Part shown: in pieces, positions 1-9,186 of the stretch | Layout: every line of letters begins with the position of its first letter | Position numbering within the stretch: position 1 is the first letter of the stretch | Source: Acidobacteriota bacterium | GTDB taxonomy: Bacteria > Acidobacteriota > UBA4820 > DSQY01 | Direction: 5' to 3' | Assembly (NCBI GenBank): GCA_021787565.1 | Contig: JAJYLT010000025.1 | Coordinates: forward strand, 1 to 57,992 | DNA: 57,992 bases | Program-made: the position numbers and the translations under genes | The notes under the pieces: generated by a model | Databases searched by the model: none | Told to the model about the DNA's origin: nothing | Seen by the model: the letters and a program-made list of their open reading frames with translations, nothing else

Positions 1-1955
1 TCGCCATCGTCTCGGGACTTCTGCACGACGTGGTGGAGGACAACCTCTCCGTGAGCCTTCAGGAGATCCAGCGCCGGTTCGGGCCGGAGGTGAGCCACAT
101 CGTGGACGGGGTGACCAAGATCGAGGAGAAGGTCCCCCTTCAGAGCCGCGAAGAGCGCGAATGGGCCACGCTCCGGAAGGTGGTCCTGGCCATGGTGGAC
201 GACATTCGAGTGGTCCTCGTGAAGCTGGCGGACCGCCTCCACAACCTCCGGACCATGCAGGCGCTTCCCGAACACCGGAGGCCTACCAAGGCGCTGGAGA
301 CCCTCCAGATCTACGCCCCCATCGCCTACCGGCTCGGCATGGGCAAGATCAAGACCGAGCTGGAGGACCTGGGGTTCCGGTACGCCTATCCCGAAGAGTA
401 CACCCGCCTAGCCCAGGCCCTCCAGGAGAAGCGCGCCTACAGCGACAACTTCATCGAGGAGACCCAGGCCGAGATCCGGAAGGCCCTGAGTGGCATCTCG
501 GTCGAGGGCGGGGTGCACGGCCGCGTGAAGCACCTCTACAGCATCTGGCAGAAGTTGAAGCATCAGGGCATCGGCGTGGAGCACGTTTACGACTACATGG
601 CCTTCCGCATTCTCGTGGGTTCGGTGAAGGACTGCTACGCCGTGCTCGGCGTGGTCCACAGCCTCTGGAAGCCCATTCCAGGCCGGTTCAAGGACTTCAT
701 CGCCATCCCCAAGGAGAACCACTACCGCTCCCTGCACACCTCCGTCATCGGTCCCAGCGGCCATCCCTTCGAGATCCAGATCCGGACCGAGCGCATGCAC
801 GAGGAGGCGGAGAACGGTCTGGCCGCTCACTGGCAGTACAAGGAGGGGCGGCTCTCCCAGAAGGACCAGAGCGACACCACTCAGTGGCTGCGCCAGCTCC
901 TGGAGTGGAAGCAGGAGGGCCAGGGGGATACGGAGTTCATCCAGAACCTCAAGGTGGACCTCTACCCGAAGGAGGTCTACGTCTTCACTCCCAAGGGACA
1001 GGTGCTCTCCTTCCCACGCGGGGCCACTCCCATCGATTTCGCCTACTCGATCCACACCGAGGTGGGCCACCGCTGCGTGGGCGCCAAGCTCAACAACAAG
1101 CTGGTGCCGCTGAAGACGCCGATGAAAAGCGGGGACGTGGTGGAGATCATCACCAATCCCTCTGGGCGGCCCTCGCGGGACTGGCTCAAGGCGGCCGTGA
1201 CGGGGCGGGCGCTCAGCAAGATCAAGGCCTGGCTGAACGTGCAGGAGAAGGCGAGGGCCGTGGAGCTGGGCAAGGCCCTGCTGGACCGGGAGGTCAAGCG
1301 GCTGAAGACCACCCTGAAGGAGGCCCAGGACTCCGGGCTTCTCGCGGAGGCGCTCAAGAAGGCCTCCCTGCCAGACCTGGACTCGCTTCACGCCGAGATC
1401 GGCTACGGCAAGCTGTCGGCCAAGGTCTTCGCCCGGAAACTGGTGGAGCGGGGCGAGGAACCGGCTGCCGTTCCGGCCAAGGTGGCCGCACCGGACCCTC
1501 GCCAGCCGGCGCTGGTTGTGCGAGGCGCCTCCGACCTCCTCACGACGCTGGCCCGATGCTGCAACCCCATCCGCGGGGACGAGGTGGTGGGATTCATCTC
1601 GAGGGGGAGAGGATTGGTGGTGCACCGCGCCGACTGCCCCAACATCACCCGCCACGCCTACAATCCCGACCGCATCATGGAGGTCCACTGGGACGGGAAG
1701 GAGGCCGGCTCCCCGGGCCATGAGGTCCACGTCACCATCCAGACCGAGGACAAGGCGGGCATCGTGGCCGCCATCACGCAGGTGGTGGCCGATTCAAAGG
1801 CCCCCATCCGCCACATCGATGGGACGGTGACGGACAAGGGCGAGGGACTGGTGCGCCTCTCTCTGCTCATCAAGGACAAGAGCCACCTCAACCAGATCAT
1901 TAGCCGCATCAGCCAGATCCAGGGCATTCTGGCCATCCGGCGGAGCAACCGGTAA
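1..1955 (+). CDS. rel: Bifunctional (p)ppGpp synthetase/hydrolase, RelA/SpoT family (5' partial)
   Basis: The gene is cut by the left edge: its frame is open from the first full codon at position 3, and the upstream part of the HD hydrolase domain is outside the window. RelA/SpoT enzymes make and degrade the stringent-response alarmone (p)ppGpp in the cytoplasm. Visible in order are the HDxxED metal motif (HDVVED) at about 24-41, the synthetase motif RFKD near 684 followed by YRSLHT near 723, a TGS domain at about 960-1160, a CC motif of the zinc-finger-like domain near 1558, and a C-terminal ACT domain from about 1720. RFKD, rather than the acidic ExDD of synthesis-only RelA, and an intact HDxxED motif both suggest a bifunctional Rel/SpoT enzyme. 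The lipid kinase gene follows after 44 bases. Confidence 0.96.
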   Translation, partial: AIVSGLLHDVVEDNLSVSLQEIQRRFGPEVSHIVDGVTKIEEKVPLQSREEREWATLRKVVLAMVDDIRVVLVKLADRLHNLRTMQALPEHRRPTKALETLQIYAPIAYRLGMGKIKTELEDLGFRYAYPEEYTRLAQALQEKRAYSDNFIEETQAEIRKALSGISVEGGVHGRVKHLYSIWQKLKHQGIGVEHVYDYMAFRILVGSVKDCYAVLGVVHSLWKPIPGRFKDFIAIPKENHYRSLHTSVIGPSGHPFEIQIRTERMHEEAENGLAAHWQYKEGRLSQKDQSDTTQWLRQLLEWKQEGQGDTEFIQNLKVDLYPKEVYVFTPKGQVLSFPRGATPIDFAYSIHTEVGHRCVGAKLNNKLVPLKTPMKSGDVVEIITNPSGRPSRDWLKAAVTGRALSKIKAWLNVQEKARAVELGKALLDREVKRLKTTLKEAQDSGLLAEALKKASLPDLDSLHAEIGYGKLSAKVFARKLVERGEEPAAVPAKVAAPDPRQPALVVRGASDLLTTLARCCNPIRGDEVVGFISRGRGLVVHRADCPNITRHAYNPDRIMEVHWDGKEAGSPGHEVHVTIQTEDKAGIVAAITQVVADSKAPIRHIDGTVTDKGEGLVRLSLLIKDKSHLNQIISRISQIQGILAIRRSNR

Positions 1956-1999
1956 GGGGCGAGCCGTCTCCGCGAACCCCAGAGGGAGGAAAAATCCCA

Positions 2000-2905
2000 G
2001 TGGCCAGGGCCATGCTGCTCTATAACCCCGCCGCACGCGCGGCGCCCGAGCCCTCCCTGCGCTCTCACATCGCCGCCGAGTTCGCCCTCCGCGGGTTCTC
2101 CGTGGAAGAGATGGCCTCCCGCGCCGCGGGCGATCTGACCCTCTGCGCGGCCTCGGCCGCGCGGGAAGGCTTTCAGCGGGTGGTGATCTGCGGGGGCGAC
2201 GGCAGCGTCCGCGAGGCCGCCCAGGGACTAGCGGGGAGCGGCGTGGAGCTGGCCATCATCCCGCTGGGCACGGCCAACGTCCTGGCCCGGGAGATGCGTC
2301 TTCCCCTGCACAGGCTCGTCGACTGCGCCGGCATCGCCGCCTCAGGGACCGCACGCGAGGTGGGTCTCGGGGTCATGGGAGGGGACCACGTCTTCACCTT
2401 CTGCGCCTCCGCCGGACTGGACTCCCTCGCCGTAGCCTCCGTGGACCTCGCCATGAAGCGTCAGACCGGAGCGTGGGCCTACGTCTACGCCGCGCTTCTG
2501 CACCTGGTCTCGGGGGATGTCCCTACCCTCCAGGTGGAGCTGGACGACGGACGGCGGCTGGAGGCCTGCCAGCTCTTCATCCTCCACGCCAAACGGTACG
2601 GCGCCGGCTTCTTGAGCGTGTCGCGGCGCACCGGCCTGACGGCGCCGACCTTCAGGGTCGTGGGCCTCGAACCGCCCCTCCTGCGCCATCTGCCGGCCCT
2701 GCTTCCCAGGTTGCTGCACGGCGGCCTGGACCGGGGCCCAGGCGTGTGGGCCGCCGACGCGGCGGCCCTGCGCATCGGTTCCGATTCCGCCGTGCCGATC
2801 GAGGCCGATGGCGACGACGTGGCGAGGACCCCCGTTGACCTGGCCCTCCGCCCGAAAGCCCTCAAGCTGGTCTTCCCGTGCGACGGCGCCTCCAAGGCCC
2901 GCTGA
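2000..2905 (+). CDS. Diacylglycerol/lipid kinase family protein (YegS/DagK-like)
   Basis: This 301-residue protein has the DAGK catalytic fold that phosphorylates diacylglycerol or a related lipid (or a sphingosine-like lipid) with ATP at the inner membrane. The nucleotide-binding GGDGT motif appears as GGDGS at about residues 65-69, followed by the family's PLGTAN segment near residue 90. Length matches the YegS/DgkB family. The GTG start at 2000 is chosen because a strong Shine-Dalgarno (AGGGAGGA, 1983-1990) sits 9 bases upstream. An in-frame ATG four codons later is too far from it. The true lipid substrate cannot be told from sequence. It lies 44 bases after rel in the same direction and may be co-transcribed with it. 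Confidence 0.9.
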   Translation: MARAMLLYNPAARAAPEPSLRSHIAAEFALRGFSVEEMASRAAGDLTLCAASAAREGFQRVVICGGDGSVREAAQGLAGSGVELAIIPLGTANVLAREMRLPLHRLVDCAGIAASGTAREVGLGVMGGDHVFTFCASAGLDSLAVASVDLAMKRQTGAWAYVYAALLHLVSGDVPTLQVELDDGRRLEACQLFILHAKRYGAGFLSVSRRTGLTAPTFRVVGLEPPLLRHLPALLPRLLHGGLDRGPGVWAADAAALRIGSDSAVPIEADGDDVARTPVDLALRPKALKLVFPCDGASKAR

Positions 2906-2981
2906 GGAACACCTGGCGGGAACCGGAGGCCTGCGGTACCATGAACCAGGCCGCACAGCGGAGAAGGAGTCTGGCCGCTCC

Positions 2982-3812
2982 ATGAAACGGGATCCCGGTA
3001 CCCCCTCCCACCTTTTCGCCAACGCCGCCCTCACCCTGGGAGTCCTGAGCCTCCTCCCCCCCCTGGCTCCCCTCTGGGCGGCCCTGGGAGTGGTGGCGGC
3101 CCTCCTCGCCGGCGCCCTCACCGCGCGATCGCCCGAGCGGTACGCCGGGCGCCCGAAGATCTGGGCCGGGGTGGCCCTCTGCGGCCTGGGGGCGATCCTA
3201 TTCATCGGAGAATCGGCCCTCTTCCTTCATTGGAAGGTTCGACAGCAGTACGATCAGCGCGTGGACGTCAGCACCCTCCGGATGGCCGAGGTGAGCCAGG
3301 CCCTGGAGCGCTACCGGCAGGAGCAGGGGGCCTATCCGGACCTGAAAGGCATCGCGGCGGCCAGGACCCTCCTGGAGCCCAATTATGCGCGCGACTGCCC
3401 CGTGACGGACGGATTCGGCGGTCCCCTTTCGGTCACCAGCCGGCCCGACGGCTTCGAGCTGTCCTGTCAGCCGCCGCCCCAACCGGGCAGCCAGCAGCTC
3501 CCCGCGCCGCTCGTTTTGCGAAGCAGCTTCCTGCCCGCCCCGCCGGCGCCGCCCGAGCAGGAGGCCCCGCCCGACCAGACCCCGGCGGGGGCCGCCGCTA
3601 AGAGCCCATCAACGGAAGGCGGGGATGCAACTCCTCCCGCCGCTCCCTCCGCGCCTTCTCGAAGGCCTCCTCGCACCACGGATACCAGTCCATCGGATTA
3701 TGCGCGTGCTGTCGGAGGCAGGGACTTGGCCAGGGTCTCCACGCACCGGAGGGCGTCCACGGCGGAGGAGACGATGCCGCCCGACCAGCCGGACCCCTCT
3801 CCGGCCAGGTAG
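2982..3812 (+). CDS. Membrane protein with DUF4190-like helices and a pseudopilin-like C-terminal domain
   Basis: The 276-residue product begins with hydrophobic stretches at about 12-50 and 62-85, in the style of small DUF4190-type membrane domains. A soluble part follows (about 95-165) that resembles the major-pseudopilin (GspG) fold: an amphipathic helix with [15 protein letters not shown], then a short beta-rich segment. The tail (about 170-276) is Pro/Ala-rich and low in complexity. No prepilin peptidase site is present. ATG 2982 is preferred over upstream starts because the hydrophobic segment follows it directly; GAGAAGGAG lies upstream, and a TACCAT -10-like box is at 2937-2942. The 3' end overlaps the convergent FAD gene by 115 bases, so the last 38 residues are suspect. 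Function is unknown. Confidence 0.65.
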   Translation: MKRDPGTPSHLFANAALTLGVLSLLPPLAPLWAALGVVAALLAGALTARSPERYAGRPKIWAGVALCGLGAILFIGESALFLHWKVRQQYDQRVDVSTLRMAEVSQALERYRQEQGAYPDLKGIAAARTLLEPNYARDCPVTDGFGGPLSVTSRPDGFELSCQPPPQPGSQQLPAPLVLRSSFLPAPPAPPEQEAPPDQTPAGAAAKSPSTEGGDATPPAAPSAPSRRPPRTTDTSPSDYARAVGGRDLARVSTHRRASTAEETMPPDQPDPSPAR

Positions 3813-5296
3813 AGTCCGGGGAACCCCTCGGCCGATCCGTCTCCCGCGCGGCATAGCTGGAGCGGACCCGAGGTGCGGGTCTCGGGTGCGAGGAGCACCC
3901 CCCTCTCGATGAATCCGGGCATCTTCTCGTCGAAATGCCGGAAGGCGCGAAGCAGCGGCTCCTCCACCCACGGGGGGAAAAATCCCCGGAGGTTGACCGG
4001 CCGCGTTCCCGGCCTGAAGGTGGTGCGGGGCTGGGCCTCGTCGGGGCGTCCTTCCAGGAAGCCTTGCAGGCTCTGAGCGGGCGCGAAGTATCCGCCGCCG
4101 CCCCACTCGTAACCTTTCTTTTCAAGGTCTTCCTGAAAGGCGAGGCCCCCCTCCGCCTCGCCACCGAAGTCCTCGGGGGCGACCGTCACGACGATCCCGG
4201 CGTTGGCCCTGCCGGAGGCCCGGTGGGACATGCTCATGCCGTTGGTCACGAGCCGCTCCGGCTCCGAGGCCGAGTTGACCACGACGCCCCCGGGACACAT
4301 GCAGAAGGAGTAGACGCCCCGGCCCGTGGGGCGGTCCTTGTAGGTCAGGAAGTACTCGGCCGCGGGCAGGTCGTGGTGCCCCGCGGCGGCTCCGTACTGG
4401 CACGCGTCCACCCACTCCTGCGGGTGCTCCACGCGGACCCCCACGGCGAAGCCCTTGGGCCGGAACGGCACGCCGAGGGCCAGGAGCTTCCGGAAGAGAG
4501 GCCGCGCCGAGTGGCCCACGGCCAGAAAGGCCAGGGGCGCCTCCAGAACCTGTCCCGAGGCGGTCTCGATCAGCCATCCGCGCGTGGAGCGCCGAATCCC
4601 AATCAGGGCTTCCTTGAAGAGGAAGCGCGCGCCGAGTCCCTCGACCCTCTCGCGCAGATGGCGCACCACGGCGCGCACGCCGTCCGTGCCGAGGTGGGGG
4701 TGCGCCGTCTCCAGGATCGCTTCTGGGGCGCCCGCCTCCACGAAGAGCTCCAGCACCTCCCGCGCGAGCGGATCCTTGATGCGGGTGGTGAGCTTGCCGT
4801 CCGAGAAGGTGCCGGCCCCTCCCTCCCCGAACTGGACGTTGGCGTCGGGGCTGAGGGCGCCCGAGCGCCAGAGGTCCCGGACGGCGACGACCCTCTTCTC
4901 AAGGCAGGGACCCTGCTCCAGCACCGTCACGGAGGCCCCCCCCTCGGCCAGCGCGAGGGCCGCGAAGAGCCCCGCCGGGCCCGTCCCCACCACTACGGCG
5001 CTCGTTCCCTTGAAAGGCCCGGTGGTCGGGGCGATGCGTGGCCTGCGCTCGGGAACCGGTCCCAGCCGCACCCCTTTCGGGATCCGGCGCGGCCGCATGG
5101 CGAGGCCGACGTCGAGAACGAAGGTCCAGACCGGCTCGCGCCGTCCCTTGCGTGCATCCAGGGAGCGGCGCACCACCGCTAAATCCACGATCGCTTCGAT
5201 GCGAACCTGAAGGGAGCGCGCTAGGGCCTTTCGCAGGAATTCGTCGGAACCCCTGCCCAGCGGTGCTTCGATGCCGGAGACGCGCTGGCGGATCAT
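3698..5296 (-). CDS. FAD-dependent dehydrogenase, COG2509 type
   Basis: The 532-residue flavoprotein belongs to the uncharacterised NAD(FAD)-utilising dehydrogenase family COG2509. A dinucleotide-binding GTGPAG motif lies near residue 100, after a roughly 90-residue N-terminal domain typical of this family. The family signature [14 protein letters not shown] follows about 70 residues later. The C-terminal FAD contact ([13 protein letters not shown]) is near residue 498. Substrate and pathway are not known for the family, and nothing here reveals them. The gene ends 115 bases inside the convergent upstream gene and starts 43 bases downstream of the phosphohexomutase gene, so the two could be co-transcribed. 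The start is the first ATG. No better ribosome binding site was seen. Confidence 0.9.
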   Translation of the reverse strand: MIRQRVSGIEAPLGRGSDEFLRKALARSLQVRIEAIVDLAVVRRSLDARKGRREPVWTFVLDVGLAMRPRRIPKGVRLGPVPERRPRIAPTTGPFKGTSAVVVGTGPAGLFAALALAEGGASVTVLEQGPCLEKRVVAVRDLWRSGALSPDANVQFGEGGAGTFSDGKLTTRIKDPLAREVLELFVEAGAPEAILETAHPHLGTDGVRAVVRHLRERVEGLGARFLFKEALIGIRRSTRGWLIETASGQVLEAPLAFLAVGHSARPLFRKLLALGVPFRPKGFAVGVRVEHPQEWVDACQYGAAAGHHDLPAAEYFLTYKDRPTGRGVYSFCMCPGGVVVNSASEPERLVTNGMSMSHRASGRANAGIVVTVAPEDFGGEAEGGLAFQEDLEKKGYEWGGGGYFAPAQSLQGFLEGRPDEAQPRTTFRPGTRPVNLRGFFPPWVEEPLLRAFRHFDEKMPGFIERGVLLAPETRTSGPLQLCRAGDGSAEGFPGLYLAGEGSGWSGGIVSSAVDALRCVETLAKSLPPTARA

Positions 5297-5339
5297 GGCT
5301 CGCTCCGCCTCTCTTGGAAGGTGCTGCCCGGGCGGAAGC

Positions 5340-6761
5340 TCAGGGCTGGTCCGCTTCGCCCAGGGCCAGCATCCCCGCCTGGATCAACTCATCCAGGTCG
5401 TTCCGCGAGGGCGTTTCGCAGTAGACGCGCAGGATCGGCTCCGTGCCCGACTGCCTGAAGAGGAGCCACGAGCCGTCGGAGAGGAAGAGCTTGGTGCCGT
5501 CCAGGGTGTCGACGCCCTCCAGCTTGCGCCCCAGAATCTCCGCGGGCGGGCGCTCGGCCAGCCGCCCCACCTGGCGGCCGCCCTTCTCGGGGGCGACGGG
5601 GAAGTCCCGCCGCCGGAAGTGGAACTCGCCGAACCGCTCGTGGAGCTCCCGCACCAGCCCCAGCGAGTCCTTGCCGCGCTTGACCATCATCTCGAGCAGC
5701 AGAAGGTTGATGAGGACCCCGTCGCGCTCGGGCAGGAAGCCCTGGATGGTGATCCCGCCGCTCTCCTCCCCGCCGATGAGGAGGTTCTCGCTCTGCATGA
5801 GCTCGGCGATGTGCTTGAACCCCACCGGCTTGTTCGCGTAAGGGACCCCCGCCCACTCGGCGATCCGCTTGAGGTAGAGGGTGTTCGCGTTGGTGGCCGC
5901 GATGACGCCGGTCTGCTTCCGGTCCTCCAGAAGGAATAGCGCCAGCAAGGCGATCATTTCCAGCGGAGTGAAGGTGCTGCCGTCGCCGTGAACGCCACCC
6001 GAGCGGTCGGCGTCCCCGTCCGTGGCCAGCCCGACCTGGGCGTGCTCGGCCAGCACGGCGTTCCTCAGCAGATCGAGGTACTCCTCCTTCGGCTCGGGCG
6101 CCCTCCCTCCGAAGAGCGGGTCTCGCTCGGCCCTCAGCGTGGTCACGCGGCAGCTCCCGCTGGAAACCCATCGCTCCAGCGTCCTCTGGCCCACGCCGTT
6201 CATGGAGTCGGCCACCACCTTGAGGCTGGCCGACCGGATGGCCCTGATGTCGACGAGGGATTCGATGAAGCGGTCGTAGCCCTCGTTCATGGGGGTCTCG
6301 ATGAGCCGACCCGAGGTGCGGCCCTCGCGAAGGGATGCCGTGCGCACCGGGTTCATGCCCAGCATGGACTCAATCTGCCGCGTCGTCTCCGGCGAGGCGC
6401 TCCCGCCGAACCGCTCCTTGATCTTGAGCCCGTTGTAACGGTACGGGTTGTGGCTGGCGGTGATGACCAGGCCCAGGGGCAGGCCGTTCTTGCGGACGAA
6501 GTAGGAGACGTGGGGAGTGGGGCACGCCTCGGGGCTGAGGTAGACGGTGACCCCGTTGGCCATCAGGACCTCCGCCGCCACCCTGGCAAAATCCTCCGAC
6601 ATGAAGCGGAAATCGTAGCCGATGGCCACCCGGCGGTCCTCTGCCTTCTCGTCCAGGTAGTCCGCCAGGGCCTGGGCCACGAACCGCAGGTTCTCGAAGG
6701 TGAAGTCTTCCGCGATGACGCCCCGCCAACCGTCGGTCCCGAAATGGATGCTCCGATTCAC
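5340..6761 (-). CDS. Phosphoglucomutase/phosphomannomutase family protein
   Basis: This 473-residue alpha-D-phosphohexomutase interconverts hexose-1- and hexose-6-phosphates through a phosphoserine. All four family signatures are present: FGTDGWRG at the N terminus, the phosphoserine loop TASHNP near residue 102, the metal-binding DGDADR loop near residue 250, and the phosphate-binding RQSGTEP near residue 438. The motifs do not separate glucose, mannose or glucosamine phosphate specificity, so no symbol is given. It lies between the zinc-ribbon TPR gene (39 bases upstream) and the FAD dehydrogenase gene (43 bases downstream), all on the minus strand and probably one transcript. Confidence 0.94.
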   Translation of the reverse strand: MNRSIHFGTDGWRGVIAEDFTFENLRFVAQALADYLDEKAEDRRVAIGYDFRFMSEDFARVAAEVLMANGVTVYLSPEACPTPHVSYFVRKNGLPLGLVITASHNPYRYNGLKIKERFGGSASPETTRQIESMLGMNPVRTASLREGRTSGRLIETPMNEGYDRFIESLVDIRAIRSASLKVVADSMNGVGQRTLERWVSSGSCRVTTLRAERDPLFGGRAPEPKEEYLDLLRNAVLAEHAQVGLATDGDADRSGGVHGDGSTFTPLEMIALLALFLLEDRKQTGVIAATNANTLYLKRIAEWAGVPYANKPVGFKHIAELMQSENLLIGGEESGGITIQGFLPERDGVLINLLLLEMMVKRGKDSLGLVRELHERFGEFHFRRRDFPVAPEKGGRQVGRLAERPPAEILGRKLEGVDTLDGTKLFLSDGSWLLFRQSGTEPILRVYCETPSRNDLDELIQAGMLALGEADQP

Positions 6762-6800
6762 GGACTCACCTCTCCCTCTCCGTCTTTGGAGGAGGGGTCC

Positions 6801-7997
6801 TCACCCCTCGACCCCCACCTGCAGGAGGTACATGCTCGCCTCCTCCGATGCCCGATCCATGAGTTCCAGGATGCGCTCCGGAATCACCGGAAGCACGCGC
6901 ATCTCCTTCCGACTGGAGGCGCTGGCCCTGCGAAATCGGTCCGGCAGCTCCTTCCCCTCGAAGGAGGGCCTGAGTTCCTTGATTCTATCCAAGACCTCCT
7001 GGGCCCGGCCCCACCATCCGCGCGCCAGGTGGAGCAGGGCCAACTGGTAAAGGGCCTCCTCCGAATCGGGTCTCACGTCCAGCAACTGCGCGAGGAGCGA
7101 CTCCGCGCTGGCGACCCGGCCGCGCCGCACGTGGACCTGCACCAGGAGGTACATGGCGGCCGGGTTGTCCTCCAGCGCCAGCGCCTTCTGGGCGCAACGC
7201 TGGCAGTCGGGCCACCGGTCCTCCTGCGCCCTCACCAGCCCCGTCAGCGTCCAGGCCTCGGGATCCTCCGGATGGAGCTTCAGGATCGCCTGCAGGCGCT
7301 TGGAGGCCTCCCCGAGACGCCCTTGGCGCACGCACAGTTCGGCGTGGGCGAAGGCGGCCGTGGAGGTCTCCGCCTTTCCGGTGACGCGGGAGAGGCACCG
7401 TTCGGCCCGCTCGATCTGCCCGAGTCCCAGGTAAACCTCGCCCAGATAGGCCAGGAGCGGCGTGTTGTTGGGATCGAGAGTTTGGGCTTCCTCGAGGGCT
7501 TCCAGTGCCCTGGACGATTGCAGCGAGTAGAGCAGGTCCTCGGCCCGGCCGATGCGCTCCTCGAAGCGGCGCTGGTTCTTGCCCGAGAAGGTGGCCAGGA
7601 CGTGGGGTTTGGCATCCAGAAAGCGCTCCTTGCGGTAGAGGTCCCGCAGATTGCGGAGGGTCCAGTCGCGCCACCGCCTGTCGAACTCCTTGGGCTCCAA
7701 GAGGCCGCGCTCCCGGAGCATGTTCACCATCACGTTGATGCCGGCCCGATTCACCATGACGTTCCGTTCGAGGAAGTCCACCGCCTGGACGAGCAGATCC
7801 ACGTCCTCGGAGGACCGGTGGGCCTGGCGCTCCACCGTGGAGATCTTGTCGATGAGGTAATCCTCGACGCCGAGGAAGGGCTGCAGGTCCACCGACTCCG
7901 CGCCCCTGTCCGGCTTCAGGACGAGCAGCGGCGCGCTGCAGTACTTGCACGTCTCGAGGTCCGGCTCGTTTCTCTTCCCACAGCGCTGGCAGAACAT
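6801..7997 (-). CDS. Zinc-ribbon protein with tetratricopeptide repeats
   Basis: The 398-residue product starts with a four-cysteine zinc ribbon (CQRC, then CKYC 13 residues later) and has no signal peptide. From about residue 130 it carries helical repeats of the TPR type: runs such as ALEALEEAQTLDPNNTPLL and LYQLALLHLARGWW recur at roughly 34-residue spacing. TPR proteins are usually scaffolds for protein-protein contacts, and the ribbon suggests a nucleic-acid or protein-binding role. No catalytic motif was found. The gene heads the probable minus-strand transcript with the phosphohexomutase and FAD dehydrogenase genes. Its specific function is unknown. Confidence 0.85.
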   Translation of the reverse strand: MFCQRCGKRNEPDLETCKYCSAPLLVLKPDRGAESVDLQPFLGVEDYLIDKISTVERQAHRSSEDVDLLVQAVDFLERNVMVNRAGINVMVNMLRERGLLEPKEFDRRWRDWTLRNLRDLYRKERFLDAKPHVLATFSGKNQRRFEERIGRAEDLLYSLQSSRALEALEEAQTLDPNNTPLLAYLGEVYLGLGQIERAERCLSRVTGKAETSTAAFAHAELCVRQGRLGEASKRLQAILKLHPEDPEAWTLTGLVRAQEDRWPDCQRCAQKALALEDNPAAMYLLVQVHVRRGRVASAESLLAQLLDVRPDSEEALYQLALLHLARGWWGRAQEVLDRIKELRPSFEGKELPDRFRRASASSRKEMRVLPVIPERILELMDRASEEASMYLLQVGVEG

Positions 7998-8080
7998 CTG
8001 CTACCTCGCACCCGATGGGCCGGCCTTCCGGCCCGTCTCCACCGGTTTTCCCTCACCCCGGCGCTATCCTTCTTCGGCGG

Positions 8081-8108
8081 GATGAATGATGAGAGATGAG
8101 AGATGATC
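8081..8108. repeat. 7-bp tandem array (GATGAGA type)
   Basis: Four imperfect heptamers in a row (GATGAAT, GATGAGA, GATGAGA, GATGATC) lie in the 184-base spacer between the TPR gene and the hydroxyacyl-CoA dehydrogenase gene. The same word family recurs at 12874, 15242 and 32368. Confidence 0.7.
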
Positions 8109-8181
8109 AAGCGGCTATTCTCGCAATCCCATCTCTACTCGCCGTCTTTTCATTCCCGCGCCGTCTCCCCGGTTCTCGGTC

Positions 8182-9030
8182 CTAGTACTTATAAAATCCG
8201 CGTCCCGTCTTCCGGCCCAGAAAGCCGGCATCCACCATCTTCACCAGAAGCGGGCACGGGCGGTACTTGGGGTCGCCGAGCCCCTCGTGCAGCACGTTGA
8301 GGATGAACAGGCAGGTATCCAGCCCGATGAGGTCCGCGAGGGTAAGCGGCCCCATGGGGTGGTTCATGCCGAGCTTCATGACCGTGTCGATGGCCTCGGG
8401 CGTGCCCACCCCCTCCATGAGGCAGTAGATCGCCTCGTTGATCATGGGCATGAGCACCCGGTTGCTGACGAAGCCGGGGTAGTCGTTCACCTCCACGGGC
8501 GTCTTGCCCATGGCCTTCGCCAGCGACATGACCTCCTGAAGCACCTCGTCATCCGTGGCGATGCCGCGGATCACCTCCACGAGCTGCATCACCGGCACGG
8601 GGTTCATGAAGTGCATGCCGATGACCTTGCCGGGGCGCTTGGTGCACGCCGCCAGCTTGGTGATGGAGATGGATGAAGTATTGCTGGCCAGCAGGGCAGC
8701 CGGGGCCAGAACGGCATCCAGCTTCTGGAAGACGCCCTTCTTGACCTCGAAGTTCTCCACCACCGCCTCCACCACGATGTCCGCTCCGGCCATGTCTTCC
8801 GGCCGGGTCGTGGTCCTGATGCGGCCGAGTATCTCGGCCTTCTGGTCGGGGCTCATCTTGCCCTTGTCCACGCCGCGCTGGAGGTTCTTGTCGATGGTGC
8901 GGAGGGCCTTGTCGCACAGGGCCTGGTCCACCTCGCACAGGAGGACCCGCAACCCGCTGGCCGCCGCCGCGTGCGCGATCCCGTTGCCCATCGTCCCTCC
9001 CCCGACGACCCCGAACAGTTTCACGTCCAT
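8182..9030 (-). CDS. hbd: 3-hydroxybutyryl-CoA (3-hydroxyacyl-CoA) dehydrogenase
   Basis: This 282-residue enzyme oxidises 3-hydroxyacyl-CoA to 3-ketoacyl-CoA with NAD, or the reverse. The N-terminal Rossmann motif [16 protein letters not shown] is at about residues 6-21. The catalytic histidine is in GMHFMNP near residue 139, and the C-terminal 3HCDH domain carries the typical [10 protein letters not shown] segment. Length matches the stand-alone Hbd/PaaH type, not the multifunctional FadB type. ATG 9030 is chosen because GGAGAAGG lies just upstream. With the glutaryl-CoA dehydrogenase gene about 0.7 kb away it suggests a route glutaryl-CoA to crotonyl-CoA to acetoacetyl-CoA. The hydratase needed in between is not in the window. 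Confidence 0.93.
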   Translation of the reverse strand: MDVKLFGVVGGGTMGNGIAHAAAASGLRVLLCEVDQALCDKALRTIDKNLQRGVDKGKMSPDQKAEILGRIRTTTRPEDMAGADIVVEAVVENFEVKKGVFQKLDAVLAPAALLASNTSSISITKLAACTKRPGKVIGMHFMNPVPVMQLVEVIRGIATDDEVLQEVMSLAKAMGKTPVEVNDYPGFVSNRVLMPMINEAIYCLMEGVGTPEAIDTVMKLGMNHPMGPLTLADLIGLDTCLFILNVLHEGLGDPKYRPCPLLVKMVDAGFLGRKTGRGFYKY

Positions 9031-9093
9031 CGCACCTTCTCCTCTGAATCCGCTGGATGACCCGGCCCACGGCGGGTAGAACTCCGCCGTGGC

Positions 9094-9099
9094 ACTATA
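9094..9099 (-). promoter_or_regulatory. Candidate extended -10 promoter for the 3-hydroxybutyryl-CoA dehydrogenase gene
   Basis: On the minus strand the hexamer TATAGT is preceded by TG and one base, the extended -10 pattern, about 65 bases upstream of ATG 9030. No convincing -35 box was found. Confidence 0.4.
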
Positions 9100-9186
9100 C
9101 CACAGCCTGGAGCGCCACCCGTCGGCACCGCCCGCGCAGCGGGCTTCCACCCCATCACCCCCCCCCGACGCGGCGAGAGGGCAGGC

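Noticed and set aside
2937-2942. Promoter for the membrane protein gene at 2982
   Set aside because: TACCAT is a fair -10 box, but no -35 hexamer sits at 16-18 bases, so it was not listed as a feature.
5988-8099. A 703-codon open frame on the plus strand
   Set aside because: It lies opposite the phosphohexomutase and TPR genes, which have strong family motifs. Its product is His/Gly/Arg-rich with no recognisable domain, which is the expected shadow of GC-rich codon bias.
9130-9144. Terminator after the pseudopilin-like lipoprotein gene (GCCCGC/GCGGGC hairpin)
   Set aside because: The stem is only 6 bp and no T tract follows on the minus strand.
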